The translations under genes and the position numbers were made by a program. Positions 43,300 to 55,613 of a stretch of DNA of 64,000 nucleotides are shown piece after piece. Position 1 is the first letter of the stretch; every line of letters starts with the position of its first letter. A model generated the notes under the pieces. That model was not told the DNA's origin and ran no database searches. It worked only from the letters and a program-made list of their open reading frames with translations. The DNA is from Myxocyprinus asiaticus. Lineage: Eukaryota > Chordata > Actinopteri > Cypriniformes > Catostomidae. The stretch is taken from contig NC_059346.1 in assembly GCF_019703515.2 (NCBI RefSeq), positions 49,583,501 through 49,647,500 on the forward strand. The letters run 5' to 3'.

Positions 43300-46200
43300 C
43301 TATAATACACTACTCTCTCCACACCCCACCCGAGAGCCCTCCAAAAACTCCAAACACCTGCCCCATTTTCGAACAAACTTATCCAAGCCACCCCGTCTTC
43401 CAGATGACACCTCCTCATAAGCTGCCACCCTCCCCACCTCCGTGCACCACTCTGGATATGGGGGCGCACCAGCTGACCTCCAACCCCTCAAAATAACCTG
43501 CCTGGCGATCATCACACACGTCAGAACCCAGTTGCCTATATGGCCATCCCCCACATCGATGACCGCCCCATCGCCCAGAACACAAAGTCTGGGGCAAAAT
43601 GAAACCTGAGTACCCACCACGTCACACACAAAATTTTGAACCTTCGACCAGAATTTTTGGATCTCGACACACCACCAAAAAACATGGGCCATGTCTCCAT
43701 CCTCCGATTGGCATCTCCAGCAGGTGGATGTGTCTTTAAGACCAAGCCTATACAGTCTAGAGGGGGTCCAATAAAATCTATGCAAAATTTTGAATTGTAT
43801 AAGACGCACCCTTGCATCACTAGATGCAGACTTAATGTTTTTAAGAATCTTAGCCCACATTCCTTCCTCCAATGCCAAGTTGAAATCTTTCTCCCATACT
43901 CTCTTGAGAGAAGTTAAGGCTCCGTCCCCCATACTCTGAATTAACAGGGAGTAGTACACTGATGCCTCATGACCTTTTCCAAAAGCTGCAATCACCTCTC
44001 CCAAAGCATCTGCCTCCTTAGGGGGATGTGTGCTACTCCCAAAAATAGTGCAAAGCAGGTGGCGCAGTTGTAAATACCTATAAAACTGAGGTCTGGGGAT
44101 CCCAAAATGTTGGACCAAGTTTTCAAATGATCTCAACACACCACCTTCATATAGGTCACCGAGTGTAGCAACCCCCCTCACAATCCACTCTGGCCAGCAG
44201 AAAGGAGACTTGCCAATACATAGTCTTGGGTTCTGCCATATGCTCGAGGCAGCATTTAAATAAGTGTCCAATTTAAACAATCTAGACACTTTAGTCCATA
44301 CCGAGTGTAAATGTGAAATAACAGGGTGTAACTTAACTTTTCCGATTAGTTTGATAGAGATGCTTTGTAATGGCGAAATAGAGGCAAGAACTGCCTGTTC
44401 AATAACAAACCAGGGAGGGGCTCTCTCTCAGGTGGAAGTGACCAATGAGCCAAATGTCTGAGACTGAACGCATAGTAATAAAACAAAATCTTGGGTAGGC
44501 CTAGCCCTCCTTTGTCTATCGGCCTATGTAACTTATTAAAATGCAAACTGGGACATTTACCATTCCAAATGAAGGACTTCGCTATGCTATCAAATTCCTT
44601 GAAATAAGAGAGGGGGACATCTATAAGGAGATACTGTAATAGGTAGTTGAATTTTGGAATACAATTCATTTTAATAACATTAACCTTCCCAATCATCGAT
44701 AAATGTAATGAAGCCCACCTGCTGACATCGCTCGAAAACCTTTTTATTAAAGGGTCAAAATGAACACTAACTAAATCAGACAAATTTGCTGGGAATAAAA
44801 TCCCCAAATACTTAATGCCCTGTTTGGGCCACTGGAAGGCGCCCGGCTGAAAAGCCATTACTGGGCAGTACGCTGTCAAAGCCAAAGCTTCGGATTTAGC
44901 CCAATTGACTTTGTATCCTGGAACTTGGAAAAGGAATTAATAATTCTGTGGAGGCAAGGCATAGGTCTAGTAGGTTCAGGGACAAATAATAAAATATCAT
45001 CTGCGTAAAGCAGAAGTTTATGCGGCACACCTCCCACCACCACCCCTGGAAAATCATCCACCTTTCTTATTGCAGCTGCTAATGGTTCCAGGGCAAGACA
45101 GAACAATAATGGGGAAAGAGGGCAACCCTGCCGAGTGCCCCTATTCAAAGTAAAATAATCTGAGATTAATCCATTTGTTTGTACTGCTGCTACAGGGTGT
45201 CTATAAAGTAACTTAATCCAACCAATAAATGTACTCCCGAACCCGTACATTTCCAAAATCTTAAAAAGATAATCCCATTCTACCATATCAAATGCCTTTT
45301 CGGCATCAAGTGAGATGGCAGCGATTGGAGATTGATCATTCGCTACTGACCACATGATATTGATGAGACGCCTGATGTTATCAGAAGAGCCCCGAATAAA
45401 CCCCACCTGATCTATATGTATAAGAGATGTCATAACTTTACTTAATCGATTAGCCAAAATTTTTGACAATATTTTTACATCTAGTTGGATCAGGGAAATT
45501 GGACAGTAACTTTTACACTCGCTTGGATCTTTGTCCTTTTTAAGAATCAGACTGATCCGGGCTTGTGTCATGGTTGGAGGAAGCTTTCCATTCTTTAATG
45601 AATCAGTATAAACTTCTAACAAAAGTGGAGCCAGTTCTGTAGCATAGGATCTAAAAAATTCTGTGGCAAAACCATCTGGCCCTGGAGCCTTGCTAGTAGG
45701 TAGGGACTTAATTACCTCGTCAAGCTCCTCCAAGGTTATCTCAGAATCAAGAGAGTTTTTCTGCACAGTCGTCAGTTTAGGAAGATCTAATCATTCCACA
45801 AAGTTTCTAATATCTTCATCAGTAGACGAAGACGTGGAACTATAAAGATCAATATAGAACTCTTTAAAGGCATTATTAATATCAATGGCTGAGGTAAATA
45901 TTTCACCACCAGCAGATTTCACTGAGGGAATGGTAAAAAAAAGACTCTCTCTGCTTTATATATCTAGCCAAAAGCTTCCCTGCTTTGTCACCCGACTCAA
46001 AGTATGACTGTCTTGTCCTGAATAACCAAAACTCCACTTTCCACGACAAAATAGTATTATATCTATATTTCAATCGGGTCAATTCTCTGAGGCCATCAAC
46101 TGACATAAGGCGCTTCAGCTCTGCCTCTGCACTTTTAATATTTCCTTCCAACTCCACGAGTTCTCGTGCTTTGGATTTTTTGATGAATGTGGCATACTGT

Positions 46201-47074
46201 ATGATCTGGCCCATAAGAACTGCTTTAAGTGCCTCCCAAGCCACGCCCACAGAGGATACTGAGGACCAGTTGGTCTCCATATAAACATTGATTTCAGTCT
46301 TTAGCATTTGTTGGAAATCAGGATTTTGCAGAAGGGCGCCAACTATATGATTTCTTTTTCTCTATATGTGGCATCACCTCTAAACTCACCAGGGCGTGAT
46401 CTGAGATTAAAATGTTTCCAATTGAGCAATCAACAACAAATGAAATTAGGGATTTGGATATCAAAAAAAAAAAAAAACTATTCTAGAATAAATCTTATGG
46501 ACTGATGAAAAAAATTTATAGTCCCTACCAGATGGGTTCAAAAGTCTCCAAATATCTGAAAGACCAAGATTTTTACACACTTACACACTTTTGCTTCACT
46601 ATGATCAAGGACTGAGTCCATCAAAAGATTGAAGTCTCCTCCCAATATTATATCATGATGGGTGCCAGCGGTTTGCAACATCCCTTCAAGATCTATAAAA
46701 AAGCCCTTATCATCAGCGTTAGATGCATAAATATTAGCCAAAATCAACCTTTGCCCTTGAATTTCAGCTAAAACAATAATTACTCTTCCTAATTTATCTT
46801 TAATCTGTTTGAGACATTTGAATTGTAAATGTTTATTAATCAATATAATAACTCCCTTGCTCTTACTTGTGCCAGCACTAAAGAAAGCATGTCCACCCCA
46901 TATCTTCCTAAATTTTTCAGCTTCCTGCAGGGAGAGATGTGTTTCTTGAAGAAACACTATATCATATTTCTTACGTTTAAGAAAAGAAATAACCTTCCTT
47001 CTTTTTATGGGGTGCCCCAACCCATTCACATTCCATGTGGAGAGAGATAGTACACTTATATTAACAACTGACAT
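43300..47074 (-). pseudogene. LINE ORF2: endonuclease and reverse transcriptase
   Basis: Endonuclease: LSTWNVNGLGHPIKRRKVIS, IVFLQETHLS (catalytic Glu), NIYASNADD and ILGGDFNLLMD. Linker 46307-45903. RT: APGPDGFATEFFRSYATELA, YCPISLIQLDVKILSKILA, HIDQVGFIRG, ISLDAEKAFDMVEWDYLF, NRGTRQGCPLSPLLFCLALE and LLLYADDILLF (catalytic Asp pair). C-terminal: FNKLHRPIDKGGLGLPKI and a Cys-rich end, TCWRCQSEDGDMAHVFWWC. Four frame changes or stops (near 46470 at a poly-A run, 45940, 45790, 44880) inactivate it. The catalytic residues themselves are kept. Confidence 0.85.
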
Positions 47075-47633
47075 ATTGATATAATAGAAAAAATAAATTG
47101 TGTGCCAAAAACAAAATTATGAAGACCACATTCCCCATTAGTGAAACAATCAACCCCCGAACATCCCCCCGAACAAAACAAACAGAAAAAAGAAAAACGT
47201 GCGCATTAACCCCGCGCACGACAGCGCCAACTGGCGACAATCCCTCTAAACTCAAAAGGTCCATGAACACCCTTGAGTCCCCATGATAACTTTGCCATCG
47301 GATTGCTCAATTTAATTACATAACAGAAAATACTTTGTGAAATAAACCCAGTCAATAGGAAAAATGAACACAAAGAACATGTAGATTCATTCACAGAACT
47401 GTCTCAAAGGTGTGATCTTCCACAAAACAAATTTCAGCTGATATAAAACCATTCGGAATCCTCGGACAGACAAACGAATGTTCAGTGAGCCGGCTGTTAT
47501 GAGTTCAACGGATGACGTAATCATTCCAATATCTCATAAAAAAACTCAACAAAACAAACCACAGCCAGCAGGAGGAATAAGCACGGAGAACGAACAGATG
47601 AATCAACAGCTGTTCCAAAGGAGTGTTATTCAT

Positions 47634-48135
47634 CAGAACAAGCTCCAGCCGCTAGGCGGAACCAATACAAAAAGAAACAAAACCGGCATCCCGGTTCCCC
47701 CGGATGATCGAGTCAGTTCACTCAGAGGCTGCATAAAAGTATATACCATGACTTACACAATCCGTCAGCTTTATAAAATACATCCTTTGTGTGAGCATGT
47801 AGATATTTTGCGGTCATCCATAGTGTCCACTCTCAATCTATCTGGGAACTTCAATGCAAAAGTTTCTTTATGGAAAGTGTTATTCACAAAACAAGCTCCA
47901 GCCGCACGGTGGAGCCAATGCAAAAAACCTAAAATGTCACCCAGCTTCCTCAAGATTAATTACAGAGTCAGGCCCGCTCACATGAGAAACATCCAATGGT
48001 TTACTCAGACACTGATTCTATAAAAGACATTGCCAGATTTGGACATGTGAATACTTTGCAACCGACCTTTGTTTCTATTCTCAGTTTGGCAGGAAACATT
48101 AGAGCAAACGAGATCTTTTTCTGATGTAAGAGTTT
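47634..48135 (-). repeat. Diverged tandem duplication at the ORF1 3' end
   Basis: caagctccagccgc occurs at 47640 and 47892, and both copies are followed, in the same order and spacing (about 251 bases), by similar blocks: ctttataaaatacat/ctataaaagacatt, gagcatgtagatattttgc/ggacatgtgaatactttgc and aacttcaatgcaaaagt/aacattagagcaaacga. On the minus strand the two copies encode similar peptides, TFALKFPDRLRVDT and SFALMFPAKLRIET. This is an ancient repeat in the ORF1-ORF2 region. Confidence 0.7.
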
Positions 48136-48810
48136 CTAACATTCCTTGAACCGATCGCGTTTCTCTCTTGTCGAACTCGCAAAGTCCGGGAACAAGAAAA
48201 TATTATGGTTCTTCCAAGAAAGCTTCCCTTTGCTCCTCGCCTGGCGCAACACAAGATCTTTATCGGATGATCTCAGAAATCTGGCCAGAATCGATCGGGG
48301 CCTATCTCCCTCAGCAGATCTCCGAGCCGGCACTCTGTGAGCCCGCTCGATTTCCAGCTTGTGGCCTGCTATGTCGAGTAGACTCGGGAAAAGCTCCTCA
48401 TGCTCAGGAATTCCAACAGTTCGAACGTTATTCCTGCGGTTTCTATTCTCAAGATCTTCAATCTTGTCAAGGAGATGTTCCAAATCAACTTTGGTCGCTA
48501 GCGGATTAGCAGCTAATTCCCTCTCCGAAGATTCCAGAAAATCGATTCATTTTTCAACATCAGTCACTCTTGTAGCTAACTCAGAGAATTTTGTTTCCAT
48601 CGCCATAATCGATCGATGTATTACAGCGAGATCCTCCAAGTCAGCAAGAATCTTCGTCAACATCACCGACATGTTGGACAACTGACGCTGGATTCCTTCT
48701 CCCGCCGCGCCATCCAAATCGAGTCCCCGGTCTGTAGGCCTGTCAGGGCTTTCATCCTGAACACTTAAGTGTCTTTTAATGTCTCCAAAGCCTTTTGACT
48801 TCTTTGCCAT
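47990..48810 (-). pseudogene. LINE ORF1 with nonsense codons
   Basis: It starts MAKKSKGFGDIKRHLSVQDE. A heptad-like stretch (MSVMLTKILADLEDLAVIHR, LATRVTDVEK) is followed by a TGA at about 48544 in a context (AAA TGA ATC GAT) that looks like a decayed CGA. The same frame continues: DFLESSERELAANPLATKVD, IEDLENRNRRNNVRTVGIPE, EIERAHRVPA and GDRPRSILARFLRSSDKDLV (RRM-like RNA-binding core). After a TAG near 48135 it continues as ISFALMFPAKLRIETKV, the typical C-terminal block of L1 ORF1 proteins. Confidence 0.75.
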
Positions 48811-48961
48811 ATTTTGCAACAAAGGGCAAATGTGTAACTGGGTGTATCAAATTTCACCAAATTATAACATGAGAATAATCGAAAATTCAGCAAAGTGCGC
48901 AGAGCTCATCGCTCACACGTCCGCTCCTTGCATGGCGTCACGTGACCCCCTTTTTTTATGT

Positions 48962-50964
48962 ATTTTTAATTGAATAGATCAGGACAAAAATGAGCATCAC
49001 TTCATTGACTCATGGCCATAATATGCACCTGTTACCCTCTGTAATTGTATTTTATGATTAATTTTGTGAAAAGAATCCACATTATGATCATGAAAAAGTT
49101 GTTTTTCTAGATCGCTCGCCCACTGCAGACACACATTTTTTCTACTCCAATCTACTACTTGACCATGTTTGAAAGTGTGTGAAACATTTGAAAACTTGTG
49201 GCTTAAGTTTCATGTGAACACTAGGGCAATTCAATCCATCGCAAACTCCGACATACTTGCCAGTGTTTTCAGAAAACCGGTGTCTTTTTTCGCAGTGGAG
49301 AGAGAGCTTGCACTCTTAAGGTTGCCCGATTGAGAGACTAAAGCTTCACCCTGGCAGCATATATCCAAACTGTACAAATGTCCAGATTTGATTGGGGGAT
49401 TTCACCTATAGAAATCTGGCAAACGGGATGGTGGTTTTACAAGGGGGATGCTTTTTGTTATTTCTTGCAACAAGGGGGATGGCATTCCCCCTCAACACAA
49501 GCCCTGACCAGAACCCATGTCTTGGAGGTTGCCCACGCAACACGCTATTAATAGTGCTAGAGGTAAATGTGTTCAAACTTGAATCCATGCAAAAATGTCT
49601 GATGGGGGATGGAACTTGTTACTAATTAGGGTTGATTTCAGGGCACATGAACTTTTGAAAGCAACATGACAATTTCCAGAGGGATCATGTTGAAAAAAGA
49701 TAGAGTAGGCTACTTCTTACAGTGTTTAACAAACGCTTTTCTTCCAAAGTGACACATGCTGCACTAACTACAGGAAAACCTTGGCACAAGCTGCTTAAAG
49801 AAACACTAGAGATATTGAAGGTGATTCTCCAGTTCAAGGCTTAGCACAGCCTGAGCCCAAGTCTAAAGCCTAAAGGTAACTCGCCCATGATGACCTTCTG
49901 AACTCACAGTGAAAAAATGTAGTTCAGGTCAAAAGTTTACAATTCAGAAAATAACAGCTGAACTTTCTGTGCTTTAAAAATAAGTTTTGAGTTGTTTTAT
50001 TATTTATTCAAAAGGAAATACATTCTCACCCCCACATGCCCTCAGGTGAATGAAGACCAATTGTTCACCATATAGTCTATTGTTTTAACACATGCACCTC
50101 TGCCAACAAACAAACTGATCCTGTGAAGAAAAATATTACATATATCAATTACGGAATTAATACAAAATAAAATTATTAACTCTTTCAATAAAAACTTTAC
50201 ATATTTTACCATAAATTTCACAGTGCTGATACGTGACAAAGTTTTTCTGTACTGTTTTAGAGGAATAATTTCATTCTGAAATTTGCTATCATTCAATTAA
50301 ATTCTAGGATCAATATGTGCTTATGTGAAAAACTGTGTGGTTTCTTGTGTAGCCAAAGCTATTTACTGCCTCCTCCTCATCACCAGAAGAAACTGGACTA
50401 AACAAATGATTACAGGTAATAATCTCTTTGTAAAGCCATGAAGAACATTTTTTTATCATTTTAAATCTAAGAAATCATTTTGACCTCCCTGAAGGCCTTA
50501 TGGAATATTACCCAATGGTCTGATCATTTTCAATCTGAAAAACATTTGTAATTATGAAAAGTATTTGGACAGTTATGGACACTTAAATCACATGTCCAGT
50601 GTCTGAGTTTCATTGCACTGGAAACAAAATATGAAACCAAATGGCATTTGAAAAAAATTATGCTAGACCCTTCTCAGAACTTGCTTCAAATATCTTTGTA
50701 ATTTTTGCCATTACTTTTTAACCAACTGGTCCCAACGTCATTTTTGTAGATATATGAAGTCAGTTCCCCTCAAGTTCACACAGGTGTCCTACCAGAGTAA
50801 CCACAGGTTCAACACATTAACAATGAACATGTTCCAAAAAAACTGGAAGAAAAGTATCCAATAACTTTTTGTCTCATTATCTTTTCTTATATCTTGCTAA
50901 ACCTCACAACTCAAATACATTTTCTCTCTTTAAAATTCTGTGGGTGACCAACCTGAATTTCACA

Positions 50965-51013
<49 letters not shown>

Positions 51014-51580
51014 CTTCCTGAACCGAAATGTTATGTCTCAAATTGTTTTTTTTTTTTTTTTGTTGTTGTTGTTTGTTTGTTTGTTTTTTAGTACTCTTAC
51101 AATGCAGGATTCACTGCTGTCTCAGACTCTCCTGTGATCACCATCTCTAAATAAGAGCTTGTTACCCATCCAAACAGCACATTACCATCCCAAATCTGTT
51201 ATTGCTGCCAGATGCAGGATTTTCATTAAATTCCAAAGAGTCTTATTTTACAAATTTACATACATTTAGCCTGATTAACCCACCAGCATTAATTCACGAG
51301 TAAATCAAAATAATTCTGGCAGGTGGAGTCCAGAGAAGGATCAGTGCTGATGAAGAAATAAACATCTGGAGTTTCAGATGTGTTATCTGAATATTCTGCT
51401 GTAGTGCCTGCAGCACAAAGCCTGATTGATGCTAAAGACTTATGGCAGATAAGATAACCACACTATCTGTAAAGTGTTTCTACTGGCAGAGTAATTATTG
51501 GCAGATAGTTTTTTTAAAGGGGGGTTTTTGAGTCCTGTAAAACTGCTTCACCAAACTAAAGGTGAATGGTGTCTAAATTT

Positions 51581-51612
<32 letters not shown>

Positions 51613-52690
51613 ATTATTTACAGTTGTAGGGAAAAGAATGTGAACCCTTTGATTTAAATATATATATTTTCAGTTATAATATGAAAACTGCACTGTTTGT
51701 GTGTTATTTGTTTAATTTGATTGTGTTTGTCTATTCCTATTACTTGATAATTTTGTAGATCAGATCAGATTTATTTATTTTTTAAATCCAAGGGTTTACA
51801 CAATTTTCCCTGCAGCTGTCTGAAATTACAATTTAGAGCAGAAAATAGCTGAGCAGAATGTTCAGATGTCATCACTTTCCTTCTTTCATGTCCCCCAAAT
51901 CATCTGTGATGAGAAGTCTTTTAACTGCATGTCTAATCACATCAGAGTCAGTAAAACTTTATCTGCATGTCTAATCACTAGTTAAACTAGCTGGGCTAAC
52001 TATTTTTCAGGGCTAACTGAAAGCTCTATTGCAATTGCACAATATCTTAGCCTTAATCAAAGAGATACAACACATTAACTTTGGTGCTGATGGTGGTGGT
52101 GTATGTGTGTTAATTAGGAATGAAATTAAACCATTAATTTTTGCCTGGATGGTGATACTGGAACCCAATCTGACTATCATATCTTCTCAGAGTGCAACAG
52201 AAGGATATTCAGTCTAAAGCACATGCAGTGAGGTTCAAAAGTCTACACTGAAAATCTGGGATTCAAAATCAAATTTAAACCTGGAAATAAATAGAATTCT
52301 AAATAAATTAAAAACAAAAATTATATGGTGTAAAATGAAATACAAATGTTTTAGATTCTGCAATTTCTAAGTCACTAATCAAATAAGCATATTTGTGACC
52401 ATATTTACTCTTTTACACGGAAGTTCAGATTTCCTTGCTTCCATTGAAGCACACTTTGGAACATTCTCAAATCATTATGGATAACAGGGATCATCAGGTT
52501 TTGTGCAAACATTAAAGCAAAAATGTGGACATACCAAATACTAAGAAAATAGCATTAACTAATCCTAACCCTAAACATTTATGTTCATTTTTCCAATTCA
52601 ACTTTTCACTCAAATAATAAAAATTGGTTCTAAATTTATGTCGTAGATGCCATTTACATCTGAACAGAATGTTCCAGATTCAATGCAAGG
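48962..52690. other. Intronic, microsatellites only
   Basis: Contains an A-run with (AT)n (50963-51010), T-rich (GTTT)n (51044-51089) and (ATT)n (51583-51612). The block 49260-49540 with gggggatg repeats looks like a hAT-type fragment, but no termini were matched. No exon. Confidence 0.4.
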
Positions 52691-53129
52691 TAAAGGTGCA
52701 GTATGTGATTTTAGCCATTCTAACTTTCCCGAGACTGAGCTATTGAATTAGCCATGCCCCTCTTTCCAAAACCCTGCGCATCAAAGATCCCATTGTGATG
52801 ACACTGAGCAGAAGAGCAGCATTAGTGCGTGTTCCAGTGGTTGTCAAACACAACAGTAGCTAAATAGCGCCCTCAAATGAAAACTTTTGTGAATCTGAAA
52901 ATGGCATTAAGCCTTGATCAGCTTCAACTACAACACAGAGAACACACAAAATGACTGACAGGCAAAAAGCATCAAAGACTGTGGCCCACATTTTGTTTGC
53001 TGTTTACACAGTCTAGTACTGTCACAGAGACCAGAGATATATCTCATGACACCCATGTCAGTATCTTCCAGGTAGTAGGAACATTTTCTGCATACCATTC
53101 CATAAAAAAAAATTCTTACTGCACCTTTA
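52691..53129. mobile_element. MITE with taaaggtgcagta termini
   Basis: Left taaaggtgcagtatgtgatttt; right reverse complements to ttaaaggtgcagtaagaattt. 439 bp, non-coding, a family common in zebrafish-like genomes. A related one-sided end may be present at 62238. Confidence 0.75.
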
Positions 53130-53938
53130 AATACTATCTACAGCATCTGTGACAACCTAATGGACCAATTTAGGGTTTAGAAGTAGAAATGTTAAGTTTG
53201 TATTTTAAAGCACTTGTATTCATCTTTGTATTAATTATGTATTTGCCTGTATTAACTGATGTATGAATTAGTATTAATTATACCATGGTCTATTTGAATA
53301 CTCGATTCTGAATTGGCTGGAATGCATCCGTTAAAACCATTTAATGCACAGAGGGTTCCAGTCAGTTTTAATCACCATTCTATATTAATGCGCCTTCTCT
53401 GCTGTCCTCCTTAATGAGACATTGCAAGTGTTTTATGCCTCTGTTCAAACTACCCCCGGATGTGAATATAGTGTTGCAAGTTTGATGAGTCTCAGAGCTA
53501 GGATTAACTGTCACATAACAAAACACAACATCATCAATGCAATGCTCTTTAAATCAACTGTGAAGTGCTACAGAAAAAAAAAAAAAAAACAAGAGACAGC
53601 AGTGTTCATCAGCCCTGTATTACTGATTCTGACCTGGAGATGATTAGGAATGCACCTGCACTTTCCTCTTACACATCCATAAGGCTTGTAAGGAAAGTAT
53701 GTCTTCACATTCAGCTATGTTTTGTACGGAAAGAGAAAGAAGTAAACCAGAACCTATTAAATGCATCTTCTGCCATCCGGCAAGACGAGGCAAGACGATT
53801 TGAACTGTAAGATGATAAACATCATCTAATATTGTTTCACTGCTCAGCATGTACCACTTACAACCGTTAATTATTCTTAAGACCGGCTCCGCTCGATCAT
53901 ACAGCACTTTTGCGGTTTTCGAGCCAATTGACATACAG
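53130..53938. other. Intronic, no element recognised
   Basis: A poly-A tract lies at 53575-53589. ORFs at 53422-53810 overlap it and are not supported. Confidence 0.4.
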
Positions 53939-54970
53939 TGTCAGGATCCTGTCACTTTGCCAGTCTGGGTTTTTGTGGTGACAGGATCCTGACACTCTTG
54001 TTCTGTGTCTGTGTTGTGTTTTGTTTTTTATATCTGTGTGAGTGCACGGCTTTGGGTTGTGGTTTCCCTGCCGTGCGCCCTTCGGTCGGTCTTGTGTTTC
54101 ATGTTCAGAGCATGGTGTCTGGATCCTGATCTCCTGTCTGGTTCGGTTCTGGTGTCAGAATCCGGACACTCATGCTCTATGTCTTGTCTTTTATTGGCGT
54201 GGGTGCATTGCTCTTATGTCATCTTGGTGGCATGCACTCACGTCAATTGTTAGTGTCTGTCTCTCATGACCATGGGCATGCTTCGCGTTGCGCTCGCTTT
54301 GCACTGTGCGAGCCGTCTTCACGTTGTGCTGGGGTTCGATCACTTCTGTCTTAGATGTCGGTTTTATTTGTGGCCGAACTCTCGCACAGGTGTATTGTCT
54401 CGTTTTGTCGCCTGTAGCGTGCATCGCATGGTGTTTGCCTCACGATGTACATTCAGGCTTTGTTTAGAGTGAGAGTGCATGGCATTGCTTTGCTGCCGTT
54501 GCCATGCATTCTCTCATTCTGTCTGTCGGTTTGTATGAGCGCATGTTACCTTATTGTCTTGGCGATATGCGCTCATGCCATTCGGGTGTTTGTGTTTTGT
54601 GAGAGCACGTTGCTTTGTTTTGTTTCTGTTTTGCCTCTTGTCTCTCAGTCCTGCCTCATACCCTGCCTCCTTGTTTGCCCATTATCAGTTCATTTGTCTC
54701 ACCTGCCCTGCCTATGAACCTATTGATTTCTCTCTCTATTTTAGTCTCCTCATGTGCACTGTCCTGTGCCAGTTTGTCTTGTTCTCTCTGCTTGTCAGCC
54801 CCGTCAGTTTTTTGTCCTGCTCCTTTTGATCCAGCCCAGCCCGTCTGTGTTCTTGCAATCCTGGACTGTTTTTCCCCTATGGGGTAGTTTGTGTTGGTTT
54901 AGTTTATTTTTGTGTTAATAAATCCTTTGTTTCACTCTGCTTTTGGGTCCTATCTCTACAAATCGTGACA
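53939..54970 (+). mobile_element. Solo LTR of a Gypsy-type element
   Basis: Runs from tgtcaggatcctgtcac to ...aaatcgtgaca (TG...CA ends), 1,032 bp, with an aataaa at about 54918 followed by a T-rich region, as in R-U5 of LTRs. The sequence is CG/TG-rich with many imperfect internal repeats (tcatgcc, cgtgcat). No internal coding region is adjacent, so it is a solo LTR. A 5-base target duplication is not evident. Confidence 0.6.
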
Positions 54971-55098
54971 GCTAGGCCATATCGTGATTTCATTCTTAAT
55001 TCAATCAATCATGCAGACTTAATGGATACCATTTTATATTTAATTAATTCAAATAAATGTAATATTATCACACTACTTTATCTCTGTGCCTGATTTAA
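54971..55098. other. Short intronic spacer
   Basis: Between solo LTR and MITE; AT-rich, nothing found. Confidence 0.4.
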
Positions 55099-55613
55099 GC
55101 CTAAAGTACACTTTGACACAAACCCTTAGTGTCTGCATACAGTCGAACGCGAGCCTGTCAAAGTATACTTAATTTGACTGTGCTCATACACAGGCAGTTG
55201 GCGCATGCGCTCTACGATTGCTATGAGATACTGGATTATTTATCTTCAAGAGATTAGACACATAAAGGTGTCTTTATAGTCCTTCAGACTCGATTTATCC
55301 AAATGTAGGTATCTCCTGACCTCCTCACATGGCTCTTGACGAGCCCATCCACTGTTATTCTCTTTACCTTCATAGGCTGTTGTTTAACGGTGATTATATC
55401 TCATTCTAGTGATTCTTCATGCCAGCAACAGCTCAAATGGGAGTGTTGCCACCTTGTGGACCCACTAATTAGTGCAAATAATTTCAGGTGCAAAAGCATT
55501 CTGTGTGTTCAAAGACGCACAGTTAGAAAAATCAGGCTGTGCGAGTTCAGTGCTCAAGCCCTCTGCTGATGATGAAATCAGCGTTTGCGTCTGACTGAAG
55601 TATACTTTGGGCC
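55099..55613. mobile_element. MITE with gcctaaagtacactt termini
   Basis: Left gcctaaagtacacttt; right aagtatactttgggcc; inverted with a few mismatches, subterminal regions gacg/gcgt-rich. 515 bp, non-coding. Confidence 0.65.

Larger units (their letters stand above)
43077..48950 (-). mobile_element. L1-type LINE, near complete, younger
   Basis: Minus strand order: ORF1 (48810 to about 47990), a duplicated spacer, ORF2 with endonuclease (47074-46538), linker (46307-45903), RT (45766-44876) and C-terminal domain (44885-43300), then a 3' region with CATA repeats and a T run at 43077-43088 (reverse-read poly-A tail). A possible 10-base target duplication ttttttatgt lies at both sides (43068-43076 and 48952-48961). 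ORF segments are long and similarity is clear, so this copy is younger than the one at 10015-15640. Confidence 0.85.

Noticed and set aside
43209..43469. Minus-strand ORF ending in repeated Tyr-Val-Cys residues
   Set aside because: It runs through the CATA microsatellite in the LINE 3' region and duplicates part of the ORF2 end in another frame.
53422..53810. Overlapping ORFs near a poly-A tract
   Set aside because: Frame change over a homopolymer and no similarity; not supported as exons.
54005..54887. Several long plus-strand ORFs rich in Cys, Leu and Ser
   Set aside because: They lie in the solo LTR, whose T/G/C-rich composition produces stop-poor frames without conserved motifs.
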